Origin: Bacteroidota bacterium
GTDB taxonomy: Bacteria > Bacteroidota > Bacteroidia > Bacteroidales > UBA12481
Assembly: GCA_018669475.1 (NCBI GenBank)
Contig: JABHCC010000134.1
Location: 1 to 63,984 of the forward strand
Reading direction: 5' to 3'
DNA length: 63,984 nt
Below, piece by piece: positions 44,478 through 54,209 of the stretch. Positions within the stretch are counted from its first letter, which is position 1, and each line of letters begins with the position of its first letter. Both the position numbers and the translations under genes were made by a program. Below the pieces are notes generated by a model that was not told where the DNA came from, ran no database searches, and saw nothing but the letters and a program-made list of their open reading frames with translations.

Positions 44478-45714
44478 TGTTCAATGATCGGTAATAAAGG
44501 ATTGATGAATTATTTTCTGTGAAAGTATTTTGAGCAAATTCCATTAGTTCTTCAGCCTCAATACTTCTGTACTTATCAACCTCAGTATTAACCATATTTG
44601 GATCTCCTAACAGAGTAAACAAGCCAAGATTCATTGCTTTATTGAGAATACTTGTCTGGCCATAGCTAAAATTAGCTTCAACCTTATTCTTTACTTTATT
44701 CAGCTCTTCTTTACCAATAATAGTCTTTGTCAGCTTGTTTAACTCATGCAAGAGTAAATCACGGGCTTCTTCAATTGGCACTTCTGGTCGAGGCTTTCCG
44801 GTCACCACAAATAATCCAGGATCATGGTCTCCAGTAATAAAGGCATTAACATCAGTAAATTTTTGCTCCTCCTTCACTAATTTTCTCAATAATCTTGAGC
44901 TGTTTCCATTTGAAAGGATATCTGAAATCAGATCTCCCTGATAGAAATCAGATGAGCATCTTTTACCCATATGGAAAGCTACATATATAGCGTCATTCGG
45001 CACTGGTCGGTGAACTTCAAGTTTCCTGGGAGTTTTTTGTGGAGCTTCCTGGATGATTTGTCGCTCAGACAGGCTACTCTGAGGTATATCATCAAACCAT
45101 TTTTCTGCAAGTTTGAAAATATTGTCGGGATCAACTTTTCCGGCTACAGTCAGAATGGCATTATTCGGAGTGTAAAACCGATTAAAGAATTCTTTGACAG
45201 ATTTAAGTTCAGCATTTTCAATATGCGCCACTTCTTTACCAATTGTTGGCCACCGGTACGGATGCTGATTATAAACCAGAGGTCTCAGAAGTAACCATAC
45301 ATCTCCGTATGGTTGATTGAAATAGCTTTGATTGAATTCTTCAATCACAACTTTCTTCTGAGTGTCAAGATTCTTCTGGGAGAAATCTAATTCCAGCATC
45401 CTGTCAGATTCCAACCAAAATGCTGTTTCGACATTTTGGTGAGGCAATGTGATATAATAATTTGTAATATCATTATTAGTGAATGCATTGTTTTCGCCAC
45501 CAGCTTGTTGCAATGGCTTGTCGAAATCAGGTATATTGGCTGATCCTCCAAACATCAAATGTTCAAATAAATGTGCAAATCCTGTACGCTCAGGGTTCTC
45601 ATCACGAGAGCCAACATCGTAAATCAGATTAACAGCAGCTAATTCGGTGGAGTTATCAGGATGAACCAGGATTTTTAATCCATTTGCCAGCCTATGTGAT
45701 TCAAAATTTATCAT
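44464..45714 (-). CDS. M16 zinc peptidase, catalytic subunit
   Basis: A 416-residue M16B peptidase with the inverted zinc motif HLFEH (48-52) in GFAHLFEHLMFGG, and the downstream Glu region VVIEEFNQ. The fold repeats with IENAELKSVKEFFNRFYTPNNAILTVAG. It would pair with the gene immediately downstream, whose product lacks the zinc motif but has the substrate-binding lobe. Such heterodimers degrade peptides of moderate size. No signal sequence is present. It is divergent from rseC-rnf, and no hairpin terminator is seen between it and its partner, as expected from the 14-base overlap. Confidence 0.93.
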   Translation of the reverse strand: MINFESHRLANGLKILVHPDNSTELAAVNLIYDVGSRDENPERTGFAHLFEHLMFGGSANIPDFDKPLQQAGGENNAFTNNDITNYYITLPHQNVETAFWLESDRMLELDFSQKNLDTQKKVVIEEFNQSYFNQPYGDVWLLLRPLVYNQHPYRWPTIGKEVAHIENAELKSVKEFFNRFYTPNNAILTVAGKVDPDNIFKLAEKWFDDIPQSSLSERQIIQEAPQKTPRKLEVHRPVPNDAIYVAFHMGKRCSSDFYQGDLISDILSNGNSSRLLRKLVKEEQKFTDVNAFITGDHDPGLFVVTGKPRPEVPIEEARDLLLHELNKLTKTIIGKEELNKVKNKVEANFSYGQTSILNKAMNLGLFTLLGDPNMVNTEVDKYRSIEAEELMEFAQNTFTENNSSILYYRSLNNGDK

Positions 45715-45815
45715 AATTTAGGTGGGTCAAAAGTAGGCTTATTTAAAATCAAAACAAATTATTATAATGCTTGATAAACATGATAATATAATATGCAATA
45801 TTCGGCAAAGTCCTA

Positions 45816-45823
45816 TACTTTTG
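45816..45823 (+). promoter_or_regulatory. candidate -7 box for rseC-rnf
   Basis: TACTTTTG matches TAnnTTTG and lies 26 bases before the rseC ATG at 45849. TATG lies 20 bases upstream as a partial -33 element. Confidence 0.5.
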
Positions 45824-45848
45824 TGCCTCAAATTATTTTGATACTACT

Positions 45849-46271
45849 ATGAGAGCAAGAGCCTCCATTGAGCATCTGGGAAGAGTTGAATCTATTTGCG
45901 ACAATTTGATCCGGGTTGGGTTTGTATCTCATTCATCCTGTTCATCTTGTCATGCAAAAGGGGTGTGTGCTGTTTCTGATGTAGATAGTAAATATATTGA
46001 GGTTGAAGATATTGGAAGGAGATGGGACCTTGGTGAAACAGTTAAAATTGTTTTTGCGCAAAAGGAAGGTTTCAAGGCCTTATGGTATGGTTACGTACTT
46101 CCACTTTTAGTTCTCCTGGCAGCAATGATTATTACTTTTGCTTTGACAGGTAAAGATGGATTATCGGGGCTGGTAGCTATAGGTATCTTAATTCCTTATT
46201 ATTTATGTTTGTATTTCTTTAGGGATAAGCTGAAGAATAAGTTTACTTTTATTATCAAGAAAATCGATTAA
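45849..46271 (+). CDS. rseC: RseC/MucC-family protein
   Basis: A 140-residue inner-membrane protein of the RseC family. The N-terminal domain has the four-Cys-type pattern (CDN..., SCSSCHAKGVC), two membrane helices follow (about 78-98 and 104-122), and the tail is basic. In Proteobacteria, RseC is linked to sigma-E signalling and to SoxR reduction with Rnf-like genes. In Bacteroidota it is normally the first gene of the rnf operon, as here, with rnfB starting 10 bases later. A redox role with the Rnf complex is the plausible reading. Confidence 0.9.
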   Translation: MRARASIEHLGRVESICDNLIRVGFVSHSSCSSCHAKGVCAVSDVDSKYIEVEDIGRRWDLGETVKIVFAQKEGFKALWYGYVLPLLVLLAAMIITFALTGKDGLSGLVAIGILIPYYLCLYFFRDKLKNKFTFIIKKID

Positions 46272-46281
46272 TTCATAAGCA

Positions 46282-47154
46282 ATGAACACGATCGTCATTA
46301 CGATTTTAAGTTTAAGTTTAATAGGCTCTTTAGCGGCTATTATACTATATTTTGTTGCACAGAAGTTCAAGGTTATTGAAGATCCACGAATTGATCAGGT
46401 TGATGAAGTATTGCCTGGTGCTAATTGTGGTGGTTGTGGATTTCCAGGTTGTCGGGGATTTGCTGAAGCATGTGTGAATTCAGAAGAATTAGCTGACTTG
46501 TTTTGTCCGGTTGGAGGTAATGATTGTATGTCAGATGTGGCATCCGTTCTTGGCAAGGATGCAGTTTCAAAAGATCCGGAAGTGGCTGTGATTCGCTGTT
46601 CTGGCTCACCTGAGCACCGTTCACAGACAAATTTTTATGATGGAGCGGTTTCATGTACTGTAGCACATAATCTTTATGCCGGGGATACTGGCTGTCAATA
46701 TGGTTGTTTTGGATGTGGTGATTGTGTGGTGGTGTGTGATTTTGATGCCATATACATGAATGAAGAGACCAAACTGCCTGTGGTAATTGATGATGCTTGT
46801 ACTGCTTGTAATGCGTGTGTTGAAGAGTGTCCAAGAGATATTATTGAACTCAGGAGGAAAAATAAAAAGGATCGAAAAATATTTGTCTCATGCGTTAGCA
46901 TGGATAAAGGAGGTATTGCTAAGAAAGCATGTTCTGTTGCATGTATTGGATGCAAAGCATGTTTAAAGGTTTGTCCGCATGATGCTATTACCGTGGAAAA
47001 CTTTCTGGCATACATCGACCCCGTAGCATGCAAACTATGTAGAAAATGTGTAGTTGTTTGTCCGACTGATTCCATACTTGAAATCAATTTTCCAGCGCGG
47101 AAAATAAAAGTTGAGAAAGAAAATTCAGCTGAGGAAGCTGTAATTAAGAAATAA
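46282..47154 (+). CDS. rnfB: Rnf complex subunit RnfB (iron-sulfur)
   Basis: Electron-input subunit of the ferredoxin:NAD oxidoreductase that pumps Na+ or H+. One N-terminal membrane helix (about 4-25) is followed by the 4Fe-4S domain GANCGGCGFPGC...C (about 47-80) and then ferredoxin-type clusters: CFGCGDCVVVC, CTACNACVEEC, CIGCKACLKVC and CKLCRKCVVVC. The 290-residue form with several ferredoxin clusters is the Bacteroidota/Clostridia type, longer than the proteobacterial one. It is second in the operon and lies 33 bases ahead of rnfC. Confidence 0.95.
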   Translation: MNTIVITILSLSLIGSLAAIILYFVAQKFKVIEDPRIDQVDEVLPGANCGGCGFPGCRGFAEACVNSEELADLFCPVGGNDCMSDVASVLGKDAVSKDPEVAVIRCSGSPEHRSQTNFYDGAVSCTVAHNLYAGDTGCQYGCFGCGDCVVVCDFDAIYMNEETKLPVVIDDACTACNACVEECPRDIIELRRKNKKDRKIFVSCVSMDKGGIAKKACSVACIGCKACLKVCPHDAITVENFLAYIDPVACKLCRKCVVVCPTDSILEINFPARKIKVEKENSAEEAVIKK

Positions 47155-47173
47155 GAGTTAAACTAAAATTAAT

Positions 47174-47190
47174 AGGAGGAGCGCATCTTG
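47174..47190 (+). promoter_or_regulatory. strong ribosome binding site and TTG start of rnfC
   Basis: AGGAGGAG at 47174-47181 precedes a TTG start at 47188 by six bases. It is unusually strong for Bacteroidota and fixes the start: the product then begins MKTFPKGGVHPPENK, the conserved RnfC opening. Confidence 0.8.
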
Positions 47191-48519
47191 AAAACCTTTC
47201 CTAAAGGTGGTGTTCACCCCCCGGAGAATAAAATTGCATCTGGTGCAGGAATTGAGACTTTTGCTTTGCCAAAGTCGGTTGTAATTCCTGTAGCTCAGCA
47301 TATTGGGGCTCCGGCTACAGTAATTGTTCAAAAGAACGACTTGGTAAAAGTCGGGCAGATTATTGCACAAAGCTCTGGCTTCGTATCAGCTAATATCCAC
47401 TCACCAGTTTCTGGAAAAGTAACTAAGGTGGATAATTTTCTGGATACATCTGGATACAAGAGAAAAGCAATTGCAATTGAAGTAGAGGGTGATGAATGGA
47501 TCGATAGTATTGACCAGTCTGAACAGTTAGTTACAGATATTTCTCTATCTGCTGATGAGATTGTTGCCCGTACACTTGAAATGGGCATTGTTGGCCTGGG
47601 TGGTGCTACTTTCCCATCACATGTAAAATTATCAATTCCAAAGGGGAAAAAAGCAGAAGTATTACTGATTAATGGCATTGAATGTGAACCATATCTGACC
47701 TCTGACCATCGGATGATGCTGGAGAAAGGTGAACAAGTCATGGTTGGTGTCCAGATTCTTATGAAAGCACTTGGTGTTGACCATGCTTTCATTGGTATTG
47801 AGAAGAATAAACCTGATGCTATTATACACCTCACGAAACTTACAGCTGATTTCCCGGGTATTAAAGTAATCTCTTTGAAGGTCAAATATCCTCAGGGGGG
47901 TGAAAAACAATTGATCAAAGCAATTGTCGATCGAGAAGTACCATCAGGAGGCCTGCCTATTGATGTTGGTGCTGTCGTACACAATGTAGGTACAGCATTT
48001 GCCGTTTATGAAGCCGTTCAAAAGAACAAACCTTTGATTGAACGTATTGTGACCATTACTGGCAAGAATGTTAAGAAACCAGCCAATTTCAGAGTTAGAT
48101 TAGGAACCCCTGTTGCAGATCTCGTTGAAGCTTGCGGAGGAGTACCTGATAATACCGGTAAAATAATTAATGGAGGCCCGATGATGGGTAAGGCCCTGGC
48201 TAACCTGGATGTGCCTGTCACGAAAGGAACATCTGGCCTTGTGCTTGTTCCTGAACCAGAATCAAGAAGAAAGCCCGTGATGAATTGCATTCGTTGTGGG
48301 AAATGTACACAGGTATGCCCAATGGGGCTGGAACCTTATCTGCTAATGACCTATGCTGAATTGAAGCGATTTGATGATCTGGAGAGAGATCAGGTTTTAG
48401 ATTGTATAGAATGTGGTTCATGCAGTTATACCTGTCCGGCAAACCGTCCATTGCTTGATTATATCAGACTGGGTAAGAACAATGTAAGTCAAATAATACG
48501 ATCAAGGAATAAGAAATGA
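47188..48519 (+). CDS. rnfC: Rnf complex subunit RnfC
   Basis: NADH-facing subunit, 443 residues, with FMN/NADH-binding Complex-I 51K-like domain and an SLBB domain in the middle. The N-terminal GGVHPPE motif and barrel-sandwich domain (NIHSPVSGKV) are followed by GLGGATFPSH and NGIECEPYLTSDHR. Two C-terminal 4Fe-4S motifs are CIRCGKCTQVCP and CIECGSCSYTCP. It starts with TTG behind a strong SD. It overlaps rnfD by four bases (48516-48519). Confidence 0.96.
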   Translation: MKTFPKGGVHPPENKIASGAGIETFALPKSVVIPVAQHIGAPATVIVQKNDLVKVGQIIAQSSGFVSANIHSPVSGKVTKVDNFLDTSGYKRKAIAIEVEGDEWIDSIDQSEQLVTDISLSADEIVARTLEMGIVGLGGATFPSHVKLSIPKGKKAEVLLINGIECEPYLTSDHRMMLEKGEQVMVGVQILMKALGVDHAFIGIEKNKPDAIIHLTKLTADFPGIKVISLKVKYPQGGEKQLIKAIVDREVPSGGLPIDVGAVVHNVGTAFAVYEAVQKNKPLIERIVTITGKNVKKPANFRVRLGTPVADLVEACGGVPDNTGKIINGGPMMGKALANLDVPVTKGTSGLVLVPEPESRRKPVMNCIRCGKCTQVCPMGLEPYLLMTYAELKRFDDLERDQVLDCIECGSCSYTCPANRPLLDYIRLGKNNVSQIIRSRNKK

Positions 48520-49517
48520 GTGCTACAAAATTGATAACCGTTTCCCCTTCACCGCATAACTATGGTGATGAATCGGTGAGCAAAATTATGTATCGGGTTA
48601 TTTGGGCTTTGGTACCCGCTTTTGCTGTTTCACTGGTTTTCTTCGGAGTAGGGGCCTTGATTGTAACCGCCATTGCGATTACTTCTTGTGTTGCTTTTGA
48701 ATATCTGATAGCCAAATATATTATCAAAAGTAAACCCACTGTTTGGGATGGTTCAGCTATTCTGACAGGCTTATTACTGGCTTTTAATGTGCCCAGTAAC
48801 CTACCCATATGGATAATAATACTGGGCTCTTTAGTTGCTATCGGAATTGGCAAAATGTCTTTTGGTGGCTTGGGTAAGAATCCTTTTAACCCGGCTCTCG
48901 TCGGACGTGTTTTTCTGCTGATTTCTTTCCCGGTTCAAATGACTTCGTGGCCAAAAGCTGTTGAGGCAAGATGGGCCTACCTGGATGCTACAACCGGTGC
49001 AACCCCCCTTGGATTATTGAAAGAGGGTTTGATGAACGGAAAACCACTATCCGAGCTGATGGATCAAATTCCGGAGTACAGTCAACTATTCCTGGGTAAT
49101 ATGGGAGGATCCCTTGGTGAGATTTCTGCCCTTGCCCTGATTTTGGGAGGTGCATATCTTCTCTGGAAGAAAATTATTACATGGCATATTCCAGTAAGCG
49201 TACTTGGAACAGTAGTGGCTTTTACCGGTATCATGTGGCTTGTTAATCCTGACCAATATATTGATCCTGCTTTTCATTTACTTTCAGGAGGGATGTTGTT
49301 GGGAGCAATATACATGGCAACTGATATGGTGAGTTCACCTATGACTCCCAAAGGACAGATTATTTTCGGAGTGGGTATCGGAGTGCTCACCTGCGTAATC
49401 AGACTATTCGGGGCTTATCCGGAAGGAGTATCATTTGCTATCCTGATAATGAATGCCTTTGTACCATTACTTGACAAGTATATTAAACCTAAACGATTCG
49501 GGGAGGTGAAAAAATAA
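48516..49517 (+). CDS. rnfD: Rnf complex subunit RnfD
   Basis: Integral-membrane subunit, 333 residues with about nine to ten helices. It carries the covalent-FMN motif T-G-A-T at residues 160-163 (DATTGATPLG), where Thr163 would be flavinylated by an ApbE-type transferase not found in this window. The conserved KNPFNPALVGRVFL segment is present. It forms the membrane core with RnfG, RnfE and RnfA and is probably involved in ion translocation. It shares one base with the start of rnfG. Confidence 0.95.
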   Translation: MSATKLITVSPSPHNYGDESVSKIMYRVIWALVPAFAVSLVFFGVGALIVTAIAITSCVAFEYLIAKYIIKSKPTVWDGSAILTGLLLAFNVPSNLPIWIIILGSLVAIGIGKMSFGGLGKNPFNPALVGRVFLLISFPVQMTSWPKAVEARWAYLDATTGATPLGLLKEGLMNGKPLSELMDQIPEYSQLFLGNMGGSLGEISALALILGGAYLLWKKIITWHIPVSVLGTVVAFTGIMWLVNPDQYIDPAFHLLSGGMLLGAIYMATDMVSSPMTPKGQIIFGVGIGVLTCVIRLFGAYPEGVSFAILIMNAFVPLLDKYIKPKRFGEVKK

Positions 49518-50089
49518 TGGCTAAGAAAGAATCTAGTTTTCTGAATATGGTGATTACCTTATTTCTGGTAACAGGATTAGCTGCAACTGCCCTGGGATTT
49601 GTGTACGAGTATACAAAAGAGCCTATCGCTGCTGCTAAACTGAAGGCCAAATTGGATGCAGTTTCAGTTGTGGTTCCGGAATTTGACAATAATCCCAGTG
49701 AGGAAATGTATACGCTTGAGTCAGATCTTGGCGTACTCGAATGTTATCCTGCTAAAATGGGTGGTGAACTGGTTGGAACGGCTATCAGCACTCTCACAAA
49801 AATGGGATTTAGCGGAGAGATAACTTTGATGGTTGGTTTTACAACAGATGGTACAATTATTAATTCAGCTCCCCTCGACCATTTAGAAACACCTGGTCTG
49901 GGAACTAAAATGGACAAGCCAAAGTTTAAGGATCAGTTTATCGATAAAAACCCTGGAACTGTAAATGTTAAAGTAACGAAAGATGGAGGTGTGATTGATG
50001 CAATCACCGCTTCTACTATTACTTCCAGAGCCTATTGCGATGCTATTCAAAGAGCCTTTGATGCTTATCAGAAAGGAGGCCAGAAATGA
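49517..50089 (+). CDS. rnfG: Rnf complex subunit RnfG
   Basis: A 190-residue periplasmic FMN subunit anchored by one N-terminal helix (about 11-31). The FMN-binding domain is clear, with TPGLGTKM (about 125-132). The flavinylation site is atypical: the S/T-G-A-T motif reads T-A-S-T (164-167) in [12 protein letters not shown], so Gly is replaced by Ala and Ala by Ser. Thr167 is the expected acceptor. Related Bacteroidota proteins may share this form; I cannot check. It overlaps rnfE by four bases. Confidence 0.93.
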   Translation: MAKKESSFLNMVITLFLVTGLAATALGFVYEYTKEPIAAAKLKAKLDAVSVVVPEFDNNPSEEMYTLESDLGVLECYPAKMGGELVGTAISTLTKMGFSGEITLMVGFTTDGTIINSAPLDHLETPGLGTKMDKPKFKDQFIDKNPGTVNVKVTKDGGVIDAITASTITSRAYCDAIQRAFDAYQKGGQK

Positions 50090-50679
50090 ACCAGTGGAAA
50101 AATTTTAGTAAGGGATTCTTCAAGGAAAATGCTGTCTTTGTGCTGCTCCTTGGGATGTGTCCTGCTCTTGGTGTAACTACTTCGGCAATTAACGGTTTAG
50201 GAATGGGTTTGGCCACAACCTTTGTATTAGTTATGTCAAATCTGGTTATATCATTAATAAAAAGTCAGATACCCGACAAGGTCAGAATACCTGTTTTCAT
50301 TGTGGTAATTGCCTCTTTTGTTACGATAGTGCAATTGACAATGGAAGCATTTGTTCCAAGTCTTTATAAGGCTCTGGGTTTGTTTATTCCTTTAATTGTT
50401 GTTAACTGCTTGATTCTTGGACGTGCAGAAGCCTTTGCATCTAAGAATACTATAGGATCCTCACTTATTGATGGACTCGGTATGGGACTTGGTTTTTCCA
50501 TGGCACTTACTATGTTGGGAGGGATCAGAGAGATATTGGGTAGTGGAAGCTTATTCGATATCAGATTTGTACCAGAGGATGCCAGTACAATGCTTCTTTT
50601 TGTACTCTCTCCAGGTGCATTTATTGCACTAGGATATTTGATTGCAGTAATCAACAGGTTGAACAGATCTAAGAAATAA
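50086..50679 (+). CDS. rnfE: Rnf complex subunit RnfE
   Basis: A 197-residue integral-membrane subunit with six helices, inverted-topology partner of RnfA. Family motifs are [25 protein letters not shown] near the N-terminus and the central [20 protein letters not shown], whose Cys helps hold the membrane 2Fe-2S site in the NqrD/RnfE group. The first Cys of that pair is Cys25 or so in GMCPALG. It overlaps rnfG by four bases and is followed by rnfA after 19 bases. Confidence 0.95.
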   Translation: MNQWKNFSKGFFKENAVFVLLLGMCPALGVTTSAINGLGMGLATTFVLVMSNLVISLIKSQIPDKVRIPVFIVVIASFVTIVQLTMEAFVPSLYKALGLFIPLIVVNCLILGRAEAFASKNTIGSSLIDGLGMGLGFSMALTMLGGIREILGSGSLFDIRFVPEDASTMLLFVLSPGAFIALGYLIAVINRLNRSKK

Positions 50680-50698
50680 CGGCTAATATCACAGACTC

Positions 50699-51271
50699 AT
50701 GAATTATCTGATAATAATAATAGGAGCCATTTTTGTTAACAACATTGTTCTTAACAAATTTCTTGGTGTATGTCCATTTTTAGGCGTCTCAAATAAAGTC
50801 TCAACCTCTGTTGGTATGACCGGAGCTGTTACCTTTGTTATGGTACTGGCCACTATAGTGACATGGCTTCTTCAAAAATATGTTCTCGACCAATTCAATA
50901 TTGGATTCATGCAGACAGTAACATTTATTCTGGTTATTGCAGCCTTGGTTCAAATGGTTGAGATTATTCTAAAGAAAATATCACCGCCATTATTTCAGGC
51001 ATTGGGTGTTTTTCTTCCTTTGATTACTACAAATTGTGCAGTTTTGGGTGTGGCAATGCTTGCTGTTCAAAAAGACTTTAACCTGATGGAAGGCGTTGTG
51101 TATGCAATTGCAAATGCCATCGGTTTTGGATTAGCATTGATCGTATTTGCCGGTTTGAGAGAACAACTTGATCTGGCTAATGTACCAAAAGGAATGCGGG
51201 GTATGCCTATCGCTCTTGTTGTTGCAGGATTACTTGCAATGGCATTTATGGGCTTCTCAGGAATAGTTTAA
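50699..51271 (+). CDS. rnfA: Rnf complex subunit RnfA
   Basis: A 190-residue membrane subunit with six helices, homologous to RnfE and NqrE. Conserved segments are FVNNIVLNKFLGVCPFLGVSNK and FLPLITTNCAVLGVAML, each with the Cys that would ligate the shared iron-sulfur centre. It is the last gene of the rnf operon, in the order B-C-D-G-E-A, the usual Bacteroidota order. A hairpin follows the gene. Confidence 0.96.
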   Translation: MNYLIIIIGAIFVNNIVLNKFLGVCPFLGVSNKVSTSVGMTGAVTFVMVLATIVTWLLQKYVLDQFNIGFMQTVTFILVIAALVQMVEIILKKISPPLFQALGVFLPLITTNCAVLGVAMLAVQKDFNLMEGVVYAIANAIGFGLALIVFAGLREQLDLANVPKGMRGMPIALVVAGLLAMAFMGFSGIV

Positions 51272-51296
51272 TAAGATCTTCCATACAATACTTTTA

Positions 51297-51333
51297 CAGC
51301 TGTGTTGGTTCATTTCATGACCGACACAAGCTG
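51297..51333 (+). terminator. hairpin downstream of rnfA
   Basis: CAGCTGTGTTGGT (51297-51309) pairs with ACCGACAC plus AGCTG (51320-51333), a 13-bp stem with one bulge and one G-U, and a 10-base loop. There is no proper U-run, so it may be an RNA-stability or attenuation structure rather than an intrinsic terminator. Confidence 0.45.
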
Positions 51334-51423
51334 GTAAAATTAGTCTGCCTATTTTCATAGTGTTGATTTTGCCGGTCAACATGCCTGCCGAACCTATAGT
51401 GTAAACTATAAAATGAGAATCAA

Positions 51424-54198
51424 ATGAAAAAAAACAGACTTTTGTTTAGTGGGCTGGTCCTATGCGCCAGTTTGATCCTGGTAGGAACGATTATTCTTAC
51501 TTCAACAAACAGCAAAGAGCGGGATCAGTTTGAAGATTTCCTTATCCAATCTGCACAAGATTATCCCGGTAATCTGGATGGTGAGGAGGGGAAAAAAGTT
51601 GGCTTTGATAGTCCTGATATTGCTGCTTATGCTGATTTCAGGAAGACGGTTGATCCTGTTTTAAAAAGGGTTCCTGCCGAAAGACTTCGCACTGCCTACT
51701 TTGAAAGCAATGCTTTACAAAGAATGAAATCTTCAAATGGCCTTGATTGGGACAGTCATCCAAGTGATATGGGCGGCAGAACGAGAACTGTTTTCTTTGA
51801 TCCTAATGATGGGGAAGGGAAACGTGTTTTTGCTGGTGCAGTCACAGGAGGCCTGTGGATTAATAATGACCCCTTTTCAGATCAGGCATGGGAACCCGTA
51901 AATGATTTCTGGCCGAATTTGTCAGTTAGCTGCATGACAGCTGATCCAATCAATCCTCAGAGTATGTATATAGGTACAGGTGAAAGCCAGACTGCTCTGA
52001 TCATTTATCGGGAGTCGTCAACTGTAGGGATGGGAATTATGCATTCTGCAGACGGTGGAACAACTTGGGAGGTACTTCCCTCAACAAGTGATTGGGCTTA
52101 TGTAACGGATATTGTTATCAGAAATGAAGGTGGCCAAAGTGTTATTTATGCCGGAGTTGTCTCCGGTTTGTATAAAGGAACTCTGCACGAAAGTAAGCCG
52201 GAAGATGGTTTATACAGGTCAAGTGATATGGGAGAATCCTGGACTCAGGTTTTACCTCTCCTGCCGGATGGTGACAGAGCATACTCTCCTGCAGATATCG
52301 AAGTATCAGCAGATGGCGAAAGATTATTTGTAGGTACTACCTATCATGGAGAGGACAGACGTGGAGCAGCTTGTTTGCTATATTCTGATAATGGGCTTGA
52401 CTGGACTGTAAATACAGATTATTATGATGCCTTTACAAGTGGATTAGATATTCAGAATAGTCAGCGCACATTTACTTATCCGGGGCGGGTGGTATTAGCT
52501 ACTGCTCCCGGAAACTCAGATGTTGTGTATGCACTTATCGCTGGTGGGTATATGCGTGGTGATGCCTTTGTTGGCTACGATTGCGCCCTTATCCTCAAAT
52601 CAGAAGATAAAGGCCAGACATGGATTGATCATCCTAATGTGCCAATGCGTGACCAGGTGAATACCTTTGCCTACCTGGCATGGCACGCTTTGGCTGCTGA
52701 AGTTGACCCTACAGATTCCAATACTCTTTGGATCGGTGGTTTGGACGTGTGGCGTTCAAATGATTCGGGCGATACCTGGCAGCAAATGTCATATTGGGCT
52801 CCTGGTGGTGAGGAACAAGCTGCAAGATATGTACATGCCGATATTCATTCATTTGCTTTCAGACCAGATTCACCAACTGAGATGATGATAGGTACCGACG
52901 GTGGAGTTTTTTATTCTGGTTCTGCCAATGCGGCCAGCCCCACATTTCAGGAGAAGAATATTCAGTACAGTACCCTACAGTTTTATTCCTGTGCCCTGCA
53001 CCCTGAACCGGGTGAAAGATACTTCATGGGGGGCTTGCAGGATAATGGTACACTTCTGTACATAGGTGATCAGGTTCCAAATAATGGATTCAGGATTTCC
53101 GGAGGTGATGGTGCCTTTTGTTTTATCGATCAGAATGAGCCAAATATTCAGTATACAACTATATATTATACCTGGGTGAATGTATATGACATAGTTCCTG
53201 ATGATCATTTTAACGGTATTACTGCCAATAATTTCAATTTTGGCACATTCATTAATCCAATGGATTATGACTATCAGTACAATACCTTATATGCAAATGG
53301 TGTTCATTTCACTGGGTATAATGCGAATAAAATTGGGGTTGTCAGATTAGTGGGTTCACGATTATCAGGCGGTTTGAAGGATGTTCCTACAGATTCAGAT
53401 GTGCCTTTCTCTGCGATTAAATGGTTCGAAGAGTCTGGTGAGAATGCCAGTACAATATATATGGGTACAGAAAGTGGTCGATTATTCCGTTTAGAGGATG
53501 CTGTACTAATTGGTGACCTTACTGAATTAACAGGAGATGAATTTCCAGCCGGAAATATTAGCTCAATTGATATTGGTCATTCAGAGGATACTGTACTTGT
53601 ATCATTTTCAAATTATGGTATTCCATCAGTTTGGCTCACAACAGATCATGGAGATACCTGGACTGATATTGAGGCTAACCTGCCGGATATGCCCGTTCGC
53701 TGGGCAATTTTCCATCCTGAGAATAGTCGTCAAATTATGTTAGCGACTGAAACAGGTATCTGGACTTGCGAAAATGCAACCGCTCAGAATGTTGTCTGGT
53801 CACCAGATATCTCCGGTATGGCAAATGTAAGAACTGATATGCTGAAGGTGCGACCTGCAGATAATATGGTGTTGGCTGCTACCCATGGAAGAGGGATGTA
53901 TACTACTATATGGAATCCGATTCATACTTCAGGGATTTCAGATTTTGAATTAATTGAGAATCTTTCAGTGTACCCAAATCCCACAGATGGAAGGTTTGAT
54001 ATCGAAGTGTCTGTAAAACAGGAAACTGAGTTGAGGATTACGGATATGAGTGGTAAGCTTATAGTTGTAGAGTCAATAAGTCCGCAGAATGGACTGGTGA
54101 AAAGATCATTTGATTTACGTGATCAGGCAAAAGGAATCTATTTTGTTCAGGCAGGATCCGGATCTGATGTTCAGATCAGGCGTCTGATCATTCAATAG
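51424..54198 (+). CDS. T9SS-sorted beta-propeller protein (sortilin-like)
   Basis: A 924-residue exported protein with an N-terminal hydrophobic segment (RLLFSGLVLCASLILVGTII). It has repeated Asp-box blades, such as SADGGTTW, SSDMGESW, SEDKGQTW, SNDSGDTW and TTDHGDTW, as in VPS10/sortilin-type propellers. A T9SS type A sorting domain forms the end (LSVYPNPTDGRFDIEV ... AKGIYFVQAG). It would be secreted and attached to the surface. Its closest relative here is the truncated gene at 62880-63984. Activity is unknown; the propeller could be a binding scaffold or a hydrolase. It is monocistronic with a strong terminator. Confidence 0.85.
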   Translation: MKKNRLLFSGLVLCASLILVGTIILTSTNSKERDQFEDFLIQSAQDYPGNLDGEEGKKVGFDSPDIAAYADFRKTVDPVLKRVPAERLRTAYFESNALQRMKSSNGLDWDSHPSDMGGRTRTVFFDPNDGEGKRVFAGAVTGGLWINNDPFSDQAWEPVNDFWPNLSVSCMTADPINPQSMYIGTGESQTALIIYRESSTVGMGIMHSADGGTTWEVLPSTSDWAYVTDIVIRNEGGQSVIYAGVVSGLYKGTLHESKPEDGLYRSSDMGESWTQVLPLLPDGDRAYSPADIEVSADGERLFVGTTYHGEDRRGAACLLYSDNGLDWTVNTDYYDAFTSGLDIQNSQRTFTYPGRVVLATAPGNSDVVYALIAGGYMRGDAFVGYDCALILKSEDKGQTWIDHPNVPMRDQVNTFAYLAWHALAAEVDPTDSNTLWIGGLDVWRSNDSGDTWQQMSYWAPGGEEQAARYVHADIHSFAFRPDSPTEMMIGTDGGVFYSGSANAASPTFQEKNIQYSTLQFYSCALHPEPGERYFMGGLQDNGTLLYIGDQVPNNGFRISGGDGAFCFIDQNEPNIQYTTIYYTWVNVYDIVPDDHFNGITANNFNFGTFINPMDYDYQYNTLYANGVHFTGYNANKIGVVRLVGSRLSGGLKDVPTDSDVPFSAIKWFEESGENASTIYMGTESGRLFRLEDAVLIGDLTELTGDEFPAGNISSIDIGHSEDTVLVSFSNYGIPSVWLTTDHGDTWTDIEANLPDMPVRWAIFHPENSRQIMLATETGIWTCENATAQNVVWSPDISGMANVRTDMLKVRPADNMVLAATHGRGMYTTIWNPIHTSGISDFELIENLSVYPNPTDGRFDIEVSVKQETELRITDMSGKLIVVESISPQNGLVKRSFDLRDQAKGIYFVQAGSGSDVQIRRLIIQ

Positions 54199-54209
54199 TA
54201 GTTTTTCGT

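Noticed and set aside
46421-46834. His/Pro-rich minus-strand frame opposite rnfB
   Set aside because: A shadow of the Cys-rich rnfB codons; no signal, domain or promoter.
47328-47885. 185-codon minus-strand frame opposite rnfC
   Set aside because: Lies entirely within rnfC, which is clearly coding on the plus strand.
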